A stretch of DNA of 64,000 nucleotides, taken from the NCBI GenBank assembly GCA_963798455.1, contig CAWCTD010000004.1, positions 1,485,788 to 1,549,787 on the forward strand, read 5' to 3'. A program made the position numbers and the translations under genes. Each line of letters begins with the position of its first letter. Position 1 is the stretch's first letter. Below are positions 56,805 through 64,000 of the stretch, piece after piece. Source of the stretch: CAWCTD01 sp963798455 (GTDB lineage Bacteria > Acidobacteriota > Terriglobia > Bryobacterales > Bryobacteraceae). The notes beneath the pieces are model-generated. The model did no database searches and had not been told where the DNA came from. It worked only from the letters and a program-made list of their open reading frames with translations.

Positions 56805-57571
56805 GTCCCCGATCACCTGGACCGCCGCAAGATGACCAACGTCTTCAGCGCAGTGGCGCTCATCGGGAATACCGGCTACGAAGTCGGCATGGAGGGATCT
56901 CCGCAGCGCATCCGGGGGCAATACGTCACGCCCTCGTTCTTCAAGGTGCTTGGCGTGCGGCCGCTCGCCGGACGCACGTTCACCGAAACTGCTCAACGGC
57001 TGCGTGAACCTGGCCAACCTGATGCTGGTCCGGTCGAACGTGCGGAGGAAGGAGCTTGCCATCCGTTACAGTCTCGGGGCCGGCCGTTGGCGGGTCGCCC
57101 GCCAGTTGCTCACCATAAGCTTTGCCCGGCTGCTTCGGGTGGACCCGGGTTTCAAGCCGGAAAACGTGGTCAGGGCCCAGGTTGCTCTGCCGCGGGTTCG
57201 TTACGGCGAGGACGCCCGCGCGCGGAACCTCTTCGCGGAACTGCTCCAGCGGCTCTCCGCGATTCCCGGAGTGCTCCACGCTGGCGCGACGACGTTTCTG
57301 GCGTTCAGCGGCATTAGGATCGTGGGCCGCGACATCTCCGATTCCGACGGAGCCGACGCGCAGGAAGTTGTGATCATAGACCAGTTCCTGGCGCACAAGT
57401 ATTTCCCCACAGGCGACGCCATTGGCGCCAAGATCACCCGCGGAAGCCCGACGGATGCACCATCATGGGCGTGGCTGGCAGCGTAAAGACCGGCAACCTC
57501 GCCGAGAACAATCCCATGGGGCATGTCTACTTTTCCCACAAACAGTACGTGCCGCGAACCGTGCACCTGGC
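56805..57571 (+). pseudogene. Deletion-decayed second copy of the ADOP permease gene
   Basis: Six blocks match the gene at 49456-51906 in order and orientation: 56805-56987 with 49681-49863; 56989-57116 with 50317-50444; 57107-57313 with 50780-50986; 57313-57328 with 51004-51019; 57324-57441 with 51111-51228; and 57436-57571 with 51248-51383. About 452, 345, 18, 96 and 25 bp are missing between them. Three joints sit in short direct repeats (TGCTCACC, GGGCC, ACCCGCGG). The blocks differ from the intact copy by scattered substitutions. The 5' third and the end of the gene are absent. The match stops within about 10 bp of the nuoM stop codon. Confidence 0.9.
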
Positions 57572-57583
57572 GCTTTGTGCGGG

Positions 57584-59137
57584 CTACTGTCCCGGCAGGG
57601 AAACCTGCGCCGAAGGGCCGCCCGCGAGCGGGTTGGGCAGCTTGTGGTCGGCGTAGTAGCCGGGGCGGACACGCTCCACGATCTGCGCAACCGGCCGCTC
57701 CATCACCTGGAAAAACGGCTTGGGATAAAGCCCGATCCAGAAGGCGCACACCAGCAGCGGAGCGAACACCGCGATCTCCCTGGCGCTCAGATCGCGCAGG
57801 CCGGCGTTCTTCTCGGCCACTTCACCGAGCATGGTCCTCTGGAACAGCCAGATCAGGTAGGCGGCTCCCAGGGCGATGCCCAGCACCACCGCTCCGGCCC
57901 ACCATATCGAGGTCTGGTAGGCGCCCTGCAGAATGGTGATCTCGCCGATGAAGCCGTTCAAAGGCGGCATGCCCATCGAGCTCAGAGCGGCGATCAAAAA
58001 CACGATGGTGAAGATCGGCATGACGCGCATCAGGCCGCCGTACTCGGCAATCTCGCGCGTGTGGCGGCGTTCATAGACCACGCCGACGATCAAAAAGAGC
58101 ATGCCCGTCGAGATCCCGTGGTTGACCTGCTGCAGGATGGAGCCCGCAATGCCCGCCGGGTTCAGGGCGAAGATCCCCAGCGTGCAAAAGCCGAGGTGGC
58201 TGACCGACGAGTAGGCGATGAGTTTCTTCCAGTCCTTCTGCATCAGGCAGACCAGCGCTCCGTAGACGATGGCCACAATCGACAGGACGGCCATCACCTG
58301 AACCACGGTCGGGTTCTTGGCGGCGTCCGGCAACAGCGGCAAAGAGAACCTCAGAAAACCGTACGTTCCCATCTTCAGCAGGATGCTGGCCAGGATGACC
58401 GACCCCGCTGTCGGCGCCTCGGTATGGGCGTCCGGCAGCCAGGTGTGGAGCGGGAACATGGGCACCTTGACCGCGAACCCGACGAAGAAGGCCCAGAACA
58501 CCCACCATTGCATCCCGGGGTCGAGCTGGGTGCGCATCAGTTGGGCGATGTCAAAGGAGCGGACCTGGAACTGCTGGATGTGCTGGTAGTAGACAGTCAG
58601 GATGCCCAGGAGCATCAGCACCGAGCCCACCAGGGTGTAGATGATGAACTTGATGGCGGCGTACACCCGCCGCGCCCCGCCCCAGATGGCGATGATGAAG
58701 TACATCGGCACCAGCACCAGCTCCCAGAACACGAAAAACAGCAGGAAGTCGAGCGACATAAACACGCCCAGCATTCCCACCTGGAGCAGCAGGAAACTGC
58801 CGTAGTACTCCTTCAGCCGCGTGTCGATCGCCTTCCAGCTCGCCAGGATGGAGAGGAAACCCAACAGGCCGGTCAGCACGACCAGCAGCAAGCTGTACCC
58901 GTCGATTCCGAGGCTGTAGGAGGCTCCGATGGACGGGATCCAATTCGCCCTCTCGGCGAACTGGAAGTCCTTGGTCCGGTCGAATGCGAAGACCAGCGGC
59001 AGGCACACCAAGAATCCGGCGAAGCTGGCGATGTTCGCCCAGAGCTTGATGGCCTTCTCGTTGGAGGAGGGAATGAACAGCAGGACGAGGAAGCCAACCA
59101 GGGGCGTGAACAAGACAATCGAAAGGATGTGTTGCAT
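57584..59137 (-). CDS. nuoM: NADH-quinone oxidoreductase subunit M
   Basis: Membrane proton-pumping subunit of complex I, 517 residues from ATG 59137 (MQHILSIVLFTPLVGFLV); TTG 59152 is an upstream alternative. About fourteen helices. Conserved transport residues are visible: FFVFWELVLVPMYFII (Glu in the helix), VGFAVKVPMFPLHTWLPDAH, PTAGSVILASILLKMGTYG, and LIAYSSVSHLG with LNPAGIAGSILQQVNHGIST. The rest of the nuo operon is not in the window. The gene ends against the permease remnant, with no room for the usual downstream nuoN, so the operon may be broken here or end elsewhere. The C-terminal tail (LPNPLAGGPSAQ) is a little long. Confidence 0.95.
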   Translation of the reverse strand: MQHILSIVLFTPLVGFLVLLFIPSSNEKAIKLWANIASFAGFLVCLPLVFAFDRTKDFQFAERANWIPSIGASYSLGIDGYSLLLVVLTGLLGFLSILASWKAIDTRLKEYYGSFLLLQVGMLGVFMSLDFLLFFVFWELVLVPMYFIIAIWGGARRVYAAIKFIIYTLVGSVLMLLGILTVYYQHIQQFQVRSFDIAQLMRTQLDPGMQWWVFWAFFVGFAVKVPMFPLHTWLPDAHTEAPTAGSVILASILLKMGTYGFLRFSLPLLPDAAKNPTVVQVMAVLSIVAIVYGALVCLMQKDWKKLIAYSSVSHLGFCTLGIFALNPAGIAGSILQQVNHGISTGMLFLIVGVVYERRHTREIAEYGGLMRVMPIFTIVFLIAALSSMGMPPLNGFIGEITILQGAYQTSIWWAGAVVLGIALGAAYLIWLFQRTMLGEVAEKNAGLRDLSAREIAVFAPLLVCAFWIGLYPKPFFQVMERPVAQIVERVRPGYYADHKLPNPLAGGPSAQVSLPGQ

Positions 59138-59258
59138 AGGGTGCGCCGTCAAAGAGACAAAGCCCCATCTTAACGGATGCCGCCGGAGGCGGGCAATCGA
59201 GGCGCTCTCACTAGATTCTGTCAGGCTGGTGGGATATTCTCAGTGAACGGAGGTTCCG

Positions 59259-61628
59259 ATGATGCAAGAGCGCTGTGTATCAGTCGCGGTCGCGCTTTGT
59301 CTGGCGGCCGCCGCGCCGGGGCAGAACAAGCCTGTGCCGGGGGCAAGCGCCGCAGGACGGTCCGACAGCGCGGTGGAGGCCAGCAGGCTTCCCGTAAGGC
59401 GCGTCATCCTTTACAAGAACGGTGTCGGCTACTTCGAGCACGCGGGCCGTGTAAGTGGCAACCAGAGTGTCGGCATAAATTTCACCTCCGCGCAACTAAA
59501 TGACGTTCTAAAGTCACTGACCATCCTCGATCTTGGAGGCGGCCGAATCGCGGGGGTGACTTACGGCTCTGAGGCTCCCATGGAAAGGCGGCTGGGCGAA
59601 GTCGCGTTGCCCGTTGCGGAGCAGACAACGGTGGCCGAGTTCCTCCGGAGTCTGCGGGGCGCCCGGCTGGAACTGCGGGCGGGCGCTTCACCGGTCACAG
59701 GCCGGCTCTTGAGCGTCGAGCGCAAGACCCGGGTCAGCGGTGGCACGTCACTGGAAGCGGACTATCTGGCGCTGATCACCGATGCCGGCGAGATCCGTAC
59801 GATTGAGTTCTCCCCCGACCTCTCGGCCCGCATCCTGGACCGGAGCCTCGCGGAACAGGTGAGCCGCTACATGGGGGTCCTGGCCACGGCCAGGGATGCG
59901 GACCTGCGCCGGATGGTGGTCTCGGCGGTGGGTACAGGAGACCGCTCGCTTTCCGTCAGCTACATCAGCGAAGTCCCCGTGTGGAAGACAACCTATCGAG
60001 TGGTTCTCCCTTCGAAACCCGGCGACAGCCCGTTGCTTCAGGGATGGGCGATCGTGGATAACACGGTGGGCGAGGACTGGGAAGGCGTGGAGCTCTCGCT
60101 CGTGGCGGGCGCCCCCAACTCTTTCATCCAGCGGCTCTCGCAGCCCTACTACTCCCGGCGACCGGTCGTGCCGCTGCCGGACAACGTGCTCGTCGCTCCT
60201 CAGACCCACCAGGCCACTTTGTCTACAGGAGCCGCCAGCCTGGCGGGCGCGGTGACGGACCCCACGGGTGCAGTCGTGTCCGGAGCCAGAGTGAGAGCCT
60301 ATGACTCCGGGGGCGACCTCGCAGCGGAGGCGACCACCACTGCGGGCGCGTACGAGTTCTACTCCCTGGCGGACGGTACCTACCGCGTCCAGGTGGAGCG
60401 TGCAGGGTTCAGATCGGCCGTCGTCCCGGCTGTGCCGGTGTCCAGCTTGCGGCCGGGCCGAGCGGACGTCAGGCTTCAAGTCGGCAGTGTCGCGGAAACC
60501 GTCTCTGTGACGGCCTCTGCTCCTCAACTCCAAACGTCAGCGGCCCAAGTCTCCTCCTTAAGGAACCGGAGCGCCGCGAGGGCCCCCTCCGATGCGGCTT
60601 CCACGAGCCCTCAGCAGCAGATGCAGGCAGAAGCGGCGGCACTGGCCCAAGGACTGGGCGACTTGTTCGAGTACAGGCTCAAGGAGCCGATCACAATCAG
60701 GAAGAACGAGTCGGCCCTGGTGCCCATTGTCCAAGCGCCGATCGTCGCCGAAAAGGTTTCCATCTGGAACGACTCAAGCCGGCTCACGCGGCCGCAGCGC
60801 GCCCTGTGGCTCACCAATTCCAGCGGGCTGACATTGGACGGCGGCAGCTTCAACGTCATCGAAGAGGGCGCCTTCGCAGGTGAAGGGATCTTCGAGCCGA
60901 TCCGCCCGGGAGAGAAGCGGCTCGTCTCTTACGCTACGGACCTGGCGCTTACCGCGGGCTCCCAGCAGGACAATCGGTACGAGCGGGTGAGCCGCGTCCG
61001 TGTCAGCCGGGGCGCCATGATCCAGGAGCGCGAGGTCCGCGAGAGGAAGACCTATACCTTCCGTAACGCGGACTCCTCGCCGCGCACGGTCATCATTGAG
61101 CATCCCGCGCGCGCCGGGTACGAGTTGCGCGGTGAGGCCCGCCCGGCGGAGACGTTGCCGGGCTGGCTGCGCTTCCGGCTCCCCGTCCCGCCGGGACAGA
61201 CCGCCTCCCTGGTAGTAGAGGAGGGGCGACCCATGGAGGCCACCTACGCGCTGGGTAGCCTTACGGGCGACCAGGTCGAGGCTTTTGTCCGTGACAAGTC
61301 CATCAGCAGGGAAGTCGAGGACGCACTGCGTCGCATTCTCCGCCAGGGTCAAGAACTCGAGGGCCTTGAGGCGCAGATAGACGGGGTAAAAGGACAGACC
61401 GAGGAGATCTTCAAGGACCAGGAGCGTCTGCGTGAGAACATGAAGTCGCTCAGAGGCAGCGTCGAAGAGAAGTCTCTGTTGCAGCGCTACACGAACCAGT
61501 TGAACGAACAGGAGGACCGGCTCGCCGCCTTGCGCAACGAGTTGCGTGACCTGGAGGAGAAGCAACAACGCGCCCAGAGCGACCTTGAGCGCTTGCGAAA
61601 CGAGCTCGTCTTCGACGTGAAGCTATAG
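59259..61628 (+). CDS. DUF4139-type secreted protein with inserted Oar-like domain
   Basis: 789 residues from ATG 59259 or 59262, with GGAGG upstream and a signal peptide (VSVAVALCLAAAAPGQ). N-terminal part (about 45-310): LYKNGVGYFEHAGRVSGNQ, LKSLTILDLGGGRIAGVTYG, SYISEVPVWKTTYRVVLP and NTVGEDWEGVELSLVAGAP, the DUF4139 half. Residues about 321-430 are a carboxypeptidase-regulatory-like/Oar domain (AGAVTDPTGAVVSGARVRAY, TYRVQVERAGFRS, QVGSVAETVSVTASAPQLQT). DUF4139 then resumes with FEYRLKEPITIRKNESALVP and ends in a coiled coil (about 690-785). The insert is like the N-terminus of the Oar receptor at 13.4 kb. Function unknown. Confidence 0.85.
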   Translation: MMQERCVSVAVALCLAAAAPGQNKPVPGASAAGRSDSAVEASRLPVRRVILYKNGVGYFEHAGRVSGNQSVGINFTSAQLNDVLKSLTILDLGGGRIAGVTYGSEAPMERRLGEVALPVAEQTTVAEFLRSLRGARLELRAGASPVTGRLLSVERKTRVSGGTSLEADYLALITDAGEIRTIEFSPDLSARILDRSLAEQVSRYMGVLATARDADLRRMVVSAVGTGDRSLSVSYISEVPVWKTTYRVVLPSKPGDSPLLQGWAIVDNTVGEDWEGVELSLVAGAPNSFIQRLSQPYYSRRPVVPLPDNVLVAPQTHQATLSTGAASLAGAVTDPTGAVVSGARVRAYDSGGDLAAEATTTAGAYEFYSLADGTYRVQVERAGFRSAVVPAVPVSSLRPGRADVRLQVGSVAETVSVTASAPQLQTSAAQVSSLRNRSAARAPSDAASTSPQQQMQAEAAALAQGLGDLFEYRLKEPITIRKNESALVPIVQAPIVAEKVSIWNDSSRLTRPQRALWLTNSSGLTLDGGSFNVIEEGAFAGEGIFEPIRPGEKRLVSYATDLALTAGSQQDNRYERVSRVRVSRGAMIQEREVRERKTYTFRNADSSPRTVIIEHPARAGYELRGEARPAETLPGWLRFRLPVPPGQTASLVVEEGRPMEATYALGSLTGDQVEAFVRDKSISREVEDALRRILRQGQELEGLEAQIDGVKGQTEEIFKDQERLRENMKSLRGSVEEKSLLQRYTNQLNEQEDRLAALRNELRDLEEKQQRAQSDLERLRNELVFDVKL

Positions 61629-61900
61629 CGCCCGCCACGAATCCGGCGTGATCGGCTTAAGCCGGAGGGCATCGCGCGATCAAGGCGAAGCTCAAGACCC
61701 CGTTTCCATTGGGCTCGGAGCTCCCGCGCCTCGAAAAACGCCCAAAAAACGAGCGTTGAACAGCACCGGCATGGCAAGTGCAGGTGCTGGGCAGAAAGGG
61801 TTCGAGGCGATCCCGGAGCGCCGAAATCGGGAGGACCGGGCCATGTGTCACCCCCGACCGGACATCCCGGAACAACCGGCTCCGGGTCAAAGAGGCATTC
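61629..61900 (+). other. Intergenic, 272 bp, nothing firm
   Basis: No credible gene. The sequence is a GC-rich, Arg/Pro-coding mix with no T-tract hairpin. The next frame starts at ATG 61901. Confidence 0.4.
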
Positions 61901-62095
61901 ATGAGGGCCAGAAACCCTGGTCCGGGCCATGTAACCCCGTCTCCGGGACCGAAACCGGCGCCTACGCACTGTACTCCCGCCCCGGGACCGAGACCGGCGC
62001 CTACGCATGTGGCTCCCGCACCGGGTCCGAGACCTGGAGCTCCCCATGTGGCTCCGCAGCCGGGACCGGTACCGGCCCCGCGCAGCGGCTCCTAA
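61901..62095 (+). CDS. Small Pro-rich repeat protein, 64 aa
   Basis: ATG 61901 has AGAGG 6 nt upstream. The product is nearly all Pro, Ala, Gly and Arg. The 13-residue unit PGPRPAPTHVAPA occurs about three times (61943-62076). In the next frame the low-complexity pattern continues (APKAAPAPKAAPGGPGG, then EEKH and TAG at about 62152), so the present stop at 62093 may result from a one-base shift in the CCCCGCGCAG run. No domain or signal peptide is seen. It may be a truncated or chance frame in repetitive DNA. Confidence 0.4.
   Translation: MRARNPGPGHVTPSPGPKPAPTHCTPAPGPRPAPTHVAPAPGPRPGAPHVAPQPGPVPAPRSGS
61943..62076 (+). repeat. 39-bp tandem repeat
   Basis: CCGGGACCG-type starts occur at 61943, 61982, 62021 and 62060, exactly 39 bp apart. 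Units have diverged at a few bases and encode 13 residues each in the Pro-rich frame. There is no spacer pattern, so this is a coding tandem repeat and not a CRISPR array. Confidence 0.8.
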
Positions 62096-62211
62096 AGCTG
62101 CACCTGCCCCTAAGGCTGCCCCTGGCGGTCCTGGGGGTGAGGAGAAACATTAGGACGATTATTGTCCCCAAGTTTGCCATGGGGTGGTTTGAATTAAATG
62201 GTAGGAATTAG

Positions 62212-62270
62212 AAAAGGGTGTTATTCCTTCCGGTTAGCGATAACCGGAGTGAAGGAGTAACACCCTTTTT
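62212..62270 (+). terminator. Large hairpin with T tract, likely bidirectional terminator
   Basis: The arm 62212-62236 (AAAAGGGTGTTATTCCTTCCGG...) pairs with 62241-62270 (TAACCGG...CACCCTTTTT), with small bulges. The A run at the left and T run at the right let it end transcripts in both directions. It also falls at the change to AT-richer DNA. A mobile-element end is an alternative reading. Confidence 0.7.
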
Positions 62271-62385
62271 ACCTGATTTGGCAAAAGTGGGGGGGCCGTG
62301 GTCAGGATGACGCCAGGGGCGGGTCGTGAATCGATTTTAATCTTATTGAAACGCCGTGGAGAAACCGATAAGATGCTTTAAGCCC

Positions 62386-63409
62386 ATGAAGTTGTTTGCC
62401 CTGCCATATTTTGTTGCGAGAAAAATTTTCCCCTTAATCCTGGCCGTGGCTCTATTATCTGTGCTCCCCCTGGCCGCTGGCCGCGGTGGGGGCTGAAGCC
62501 CATCTGCCGCAGGTCAGCTTCATTCCCCAATGGCAACCCCAGGCCCAGTTCGCCGGCTACTACGTGGCCTATGAGAAGGGGTTCTACTGGGAACACGGTC
62601 TGGACGTCAAGATCCTGCGAGGCGGGCCGGAACACTCTCCCGCCGAGATGCTGGCCCAGGGACTGGCGGATTTTGGCACCATGCAACTGGCAGCCGGCAT
62701 CGTGCGGCGGGCCCGGGCATTGACCTGGTGGATATCTGCCAGTTGGCCCAGCACTCGGCCCTGATGCTGGTGGCCAAGAAGTCCACTGGCATCATCGGGC
62801 CCGAAGATATCAGCGGCAAAAAGGTGGGCGTATGGGGCGAGGATTTTCGGGGCCAGATGGACGCCTTCTTCCGAAAATACCACCTGAAGGTGCATACTGT
62901 GCCCCAGGGAGCCACTCTGAACCTTTTCCTGCGGGGCGGCGTGGATGTGGCCTCAGCCATGTGGTACAACGAATATCACCTGCTGCTGGAGGCCGGCCTA
63001 AACCCGAAAGAGCTGAGCGCCTTTTTCCTGGCTGACTACGGCTTCAATTTCCCTGAAGACGGCATCTATTGCACGGCCAGGACCTATAGGGGATAAGCCG
63101 TTGATCTGCCACACTGTTGTCCAGGCCACCATTGCCGGCTGGCGCTATGCCTTTGCCCACCCCGAGGAGGCCCTGGACATCGTCATGAAGTTCGTCAACG
63201 CCGCCCATGTGCCCACCAACCGGGTGCACCAGCAGTGGATGCTGGAGCGCCTGCGGACCATGATCCTGCCTGCCGGGGAACAGAGCCCCATCGGGACCCT
63301 GAACCAACAAGATTATTACCGGACGGCGGAAACCCTGAAGAATGACGGAACCATCCAAGAGATTCCGGATTTCTCCCAGTTTTATATTAATTGCGCCAAA
63401 CTCCGATGA
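62386..63409 (+). CDS. NMT1/THI5-type ABC substrate-binding protein, three frameshifts
   Basis: ATG 62386 starts a signal peptide (MKLFALPYFVARKIFPLILA). The mature domain matches NMT1/SsuA-like proteins: IPQWQPQAQFAGYYVAYEKG, FYWEHGLDVKIL, LAQGLADFGTM, HSALMLVAKKSTGIIGPEDI, NLFLRGGVDVASAMWYNEYH and a last domain with QATIAGWRYAFAHPEEALDI. Frame changes sit near 62,478, 62,716 (one G lost from a run) and 63,091 (one G gained in GGGG). Codon choice is more AT-rich than to the left. Its ligand could be a sulfonate, nitrate or pyrimidine. No permease or ATPase gene follows; instead a sensor gene overlaps its stop (ATGA). Confidence 0.85.
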
Positions 63410-64000
63410 AAAATAGAAGCCTGGCCAGTCAACTCATCGTCTTTATTCTTGCCAGCGTGGCGATTATTTTCCTGGGGTCTGCCACTTATGAGTATTATTC
63501 CTCGAAGGCAGAGATCATGCGGCGGGCCCAGGAGAACGCCCGTGACCTGACTCACGCCACGGTTTACCGCATAGAGGCCATTCTACGGGGCGCGGGAAAA
63601 ATCCCGCTGAACCTGGCCACCTCCCTGGAATATTTGCCATACCGGGCTCAGTATCTGGAGAATCTGGTCCGAACCGCCATGATTCACAATGAGGAATTGT
63701 TCGGCTGCGGTATCGCCTTCGAACCCTACGCTTGTAATCCCAATTCCAAATATTTCATGCCTTACTGTTTCCGTGACCACGGTCAGCTGCAAATCAAATG
63801 GCTGGGGAGTGACTCTTACCAATACTTCTATTTCGACTGGTATCAGATTCCCCGCGAACTGGGGCGGCCCATATGGAGCGAGCCCTATTTTGACGAAGGC
63901 GCGGGCAACATCATTATGTCTACCTATTCCGTGCCGTTTTACCGGAAAACCGGGGAGGGCCGGAAACTGACCGGGGTCGTGGGGGCCGACATATCCCTCA
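63406..64000 (+). CDS. dCache-domain membrane sensor, 5' part only
   Basis: ATG 63406 overlaps the previous stop by 4 bp and runs 198 codons off the right edge. Membrane helix LIVFILASVAIIFLGSATY (about 9-27) precedes an extracellular region with YEYYSSKAEIMRRAQENARD and later FGCGIAFEPYACNPNSKYFM, YYFDWYQIPRELGRPIWSEP-type sequence and TGVVGADISL. The dCache_1 family has this order. Cache sensors usually precede a kinase, GGDEF or PP2C phosphatase domain; this one is cut before any output domain. The shared stop/start with the binding-protein gene suggests the binding protein feeds the sensor. Confidence 0.85.
   Translation, partial: MKNRSLASQLIVFILASVAIIFLGSATYEYYSSKAEIMRRAQENARDLTHATVYRIEAILRGAGKIPLNLATSLEYLPYRAQYLENLVRTAMIHNEELFGCGIAFEPYACNPNSKYFMPYCFRDHGQLQIKWLGSDSYQYFYFDWYQIPRELGRPIWSEPYFDEGAGNIIMSTYSVPFYRKTGEGRKLTGVVGADISL

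Noticed and set aside
61943..62076. Regular 39-bp repeats as a possible CRISPR array
   Set aside because: Units abut without spacers, vary at several bases, and encode a Pro-rich peptide. No cas genes are in the window.

Overview
The window looks like Acidobacteriota chromosome, most like the Bryobacterales/Solibacter group. This rests on family content, not a database search: an Oar-type TonB receptor with an N-terminal carboxypeptidase-regulatory-like domain, an 816-residue two-module MacB/FtsX permease of the acidobacterial 'ADOP' type, a VWFA-related acidobacterial protein, an ECF sigma factor overlapping a TolB/TPR Ser/Thr kinase gene, and many small secreted proteins ending in a Gln after the signal peptide. 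The DNA is GC-rich to about 62.1 kb. From about 62.15 kb to the right end it becomes visibly more AT-rich and carries genes of a different style, so that end may be foreign DNA or a chimeric join.

Layout. 0-5.8 kb: the tail of mltG, two small conserved proteins, alpha-glucan phosphorylase with a structured leader, a TonB protein, gene debris (a 61-bp copy of the acs 3' end and an AraC-type remnant) and a secreted protein. 5.8-13.2 kb: acs, an enolase-superfamily dehydratase, signal peptidase I, a YdcF-like protein, an rRNA methyltransferase coupled to rarA, and a PilZ protein. 13.4-20.3 kb: the frameshifted Oar receptor, then an NtrY/NtrX-like two-component pair. 20.3-31.7 kb, all on the minus strand: recA copy 1, a VapBC pair, a tightly overlapping polysaccharide operon (recA copy 2, DUF1684, O-antigen ligase, three GT4 glycosyltransferases, a methyltransferase), a VWA protein, an RluD-like synthase and a DUF433/DUF5615 pair whose nuclease has an internal deletion.

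31.8-41.6 kb: a multiply frameshifted aldA, a secreted HExxH protein, ECF sigma plus Ser/Thr kinase, a divergent pair of secreted proteins sharing a domain, and galU-galE, which would supply UDP-sugars. 41.8-49.4 kb: two radical SAM genes flanking a beta-barrel/secreted-protein cluster, tRNA-Gly, a frameshifted speA and a TIGR01777 epimerase. 49.4-61.6 kb: the intact ADOP permease, a GGDEF response regulator, a hybrid histidine kinase, a deletion-riddled second copy of the permease, nuoM, and a DUF4139 protein with an Oar-type domain inserted. 62.2-64 kb: a bidirectional terminator-like hairpin, a frameshifted ABC substrate-binding protein gene and a cut-off dCache sensor.

Two themes recur. 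One is short-direct-repeat deletion: the second permease copy has lost five blocks, most cleanly between 5-8 bp repeats, and the DUF5615 gene seems to have collapsed between two Arg-Leu-Arg codons. The other is single- or two-base indels in otherwise well-conserved genes (Oar, aldA, speA, hybrid kinase, substrate-binding protein). Several sit in homopolymers or GC dinucleotides, so part of this may be assembly error rather than biology.
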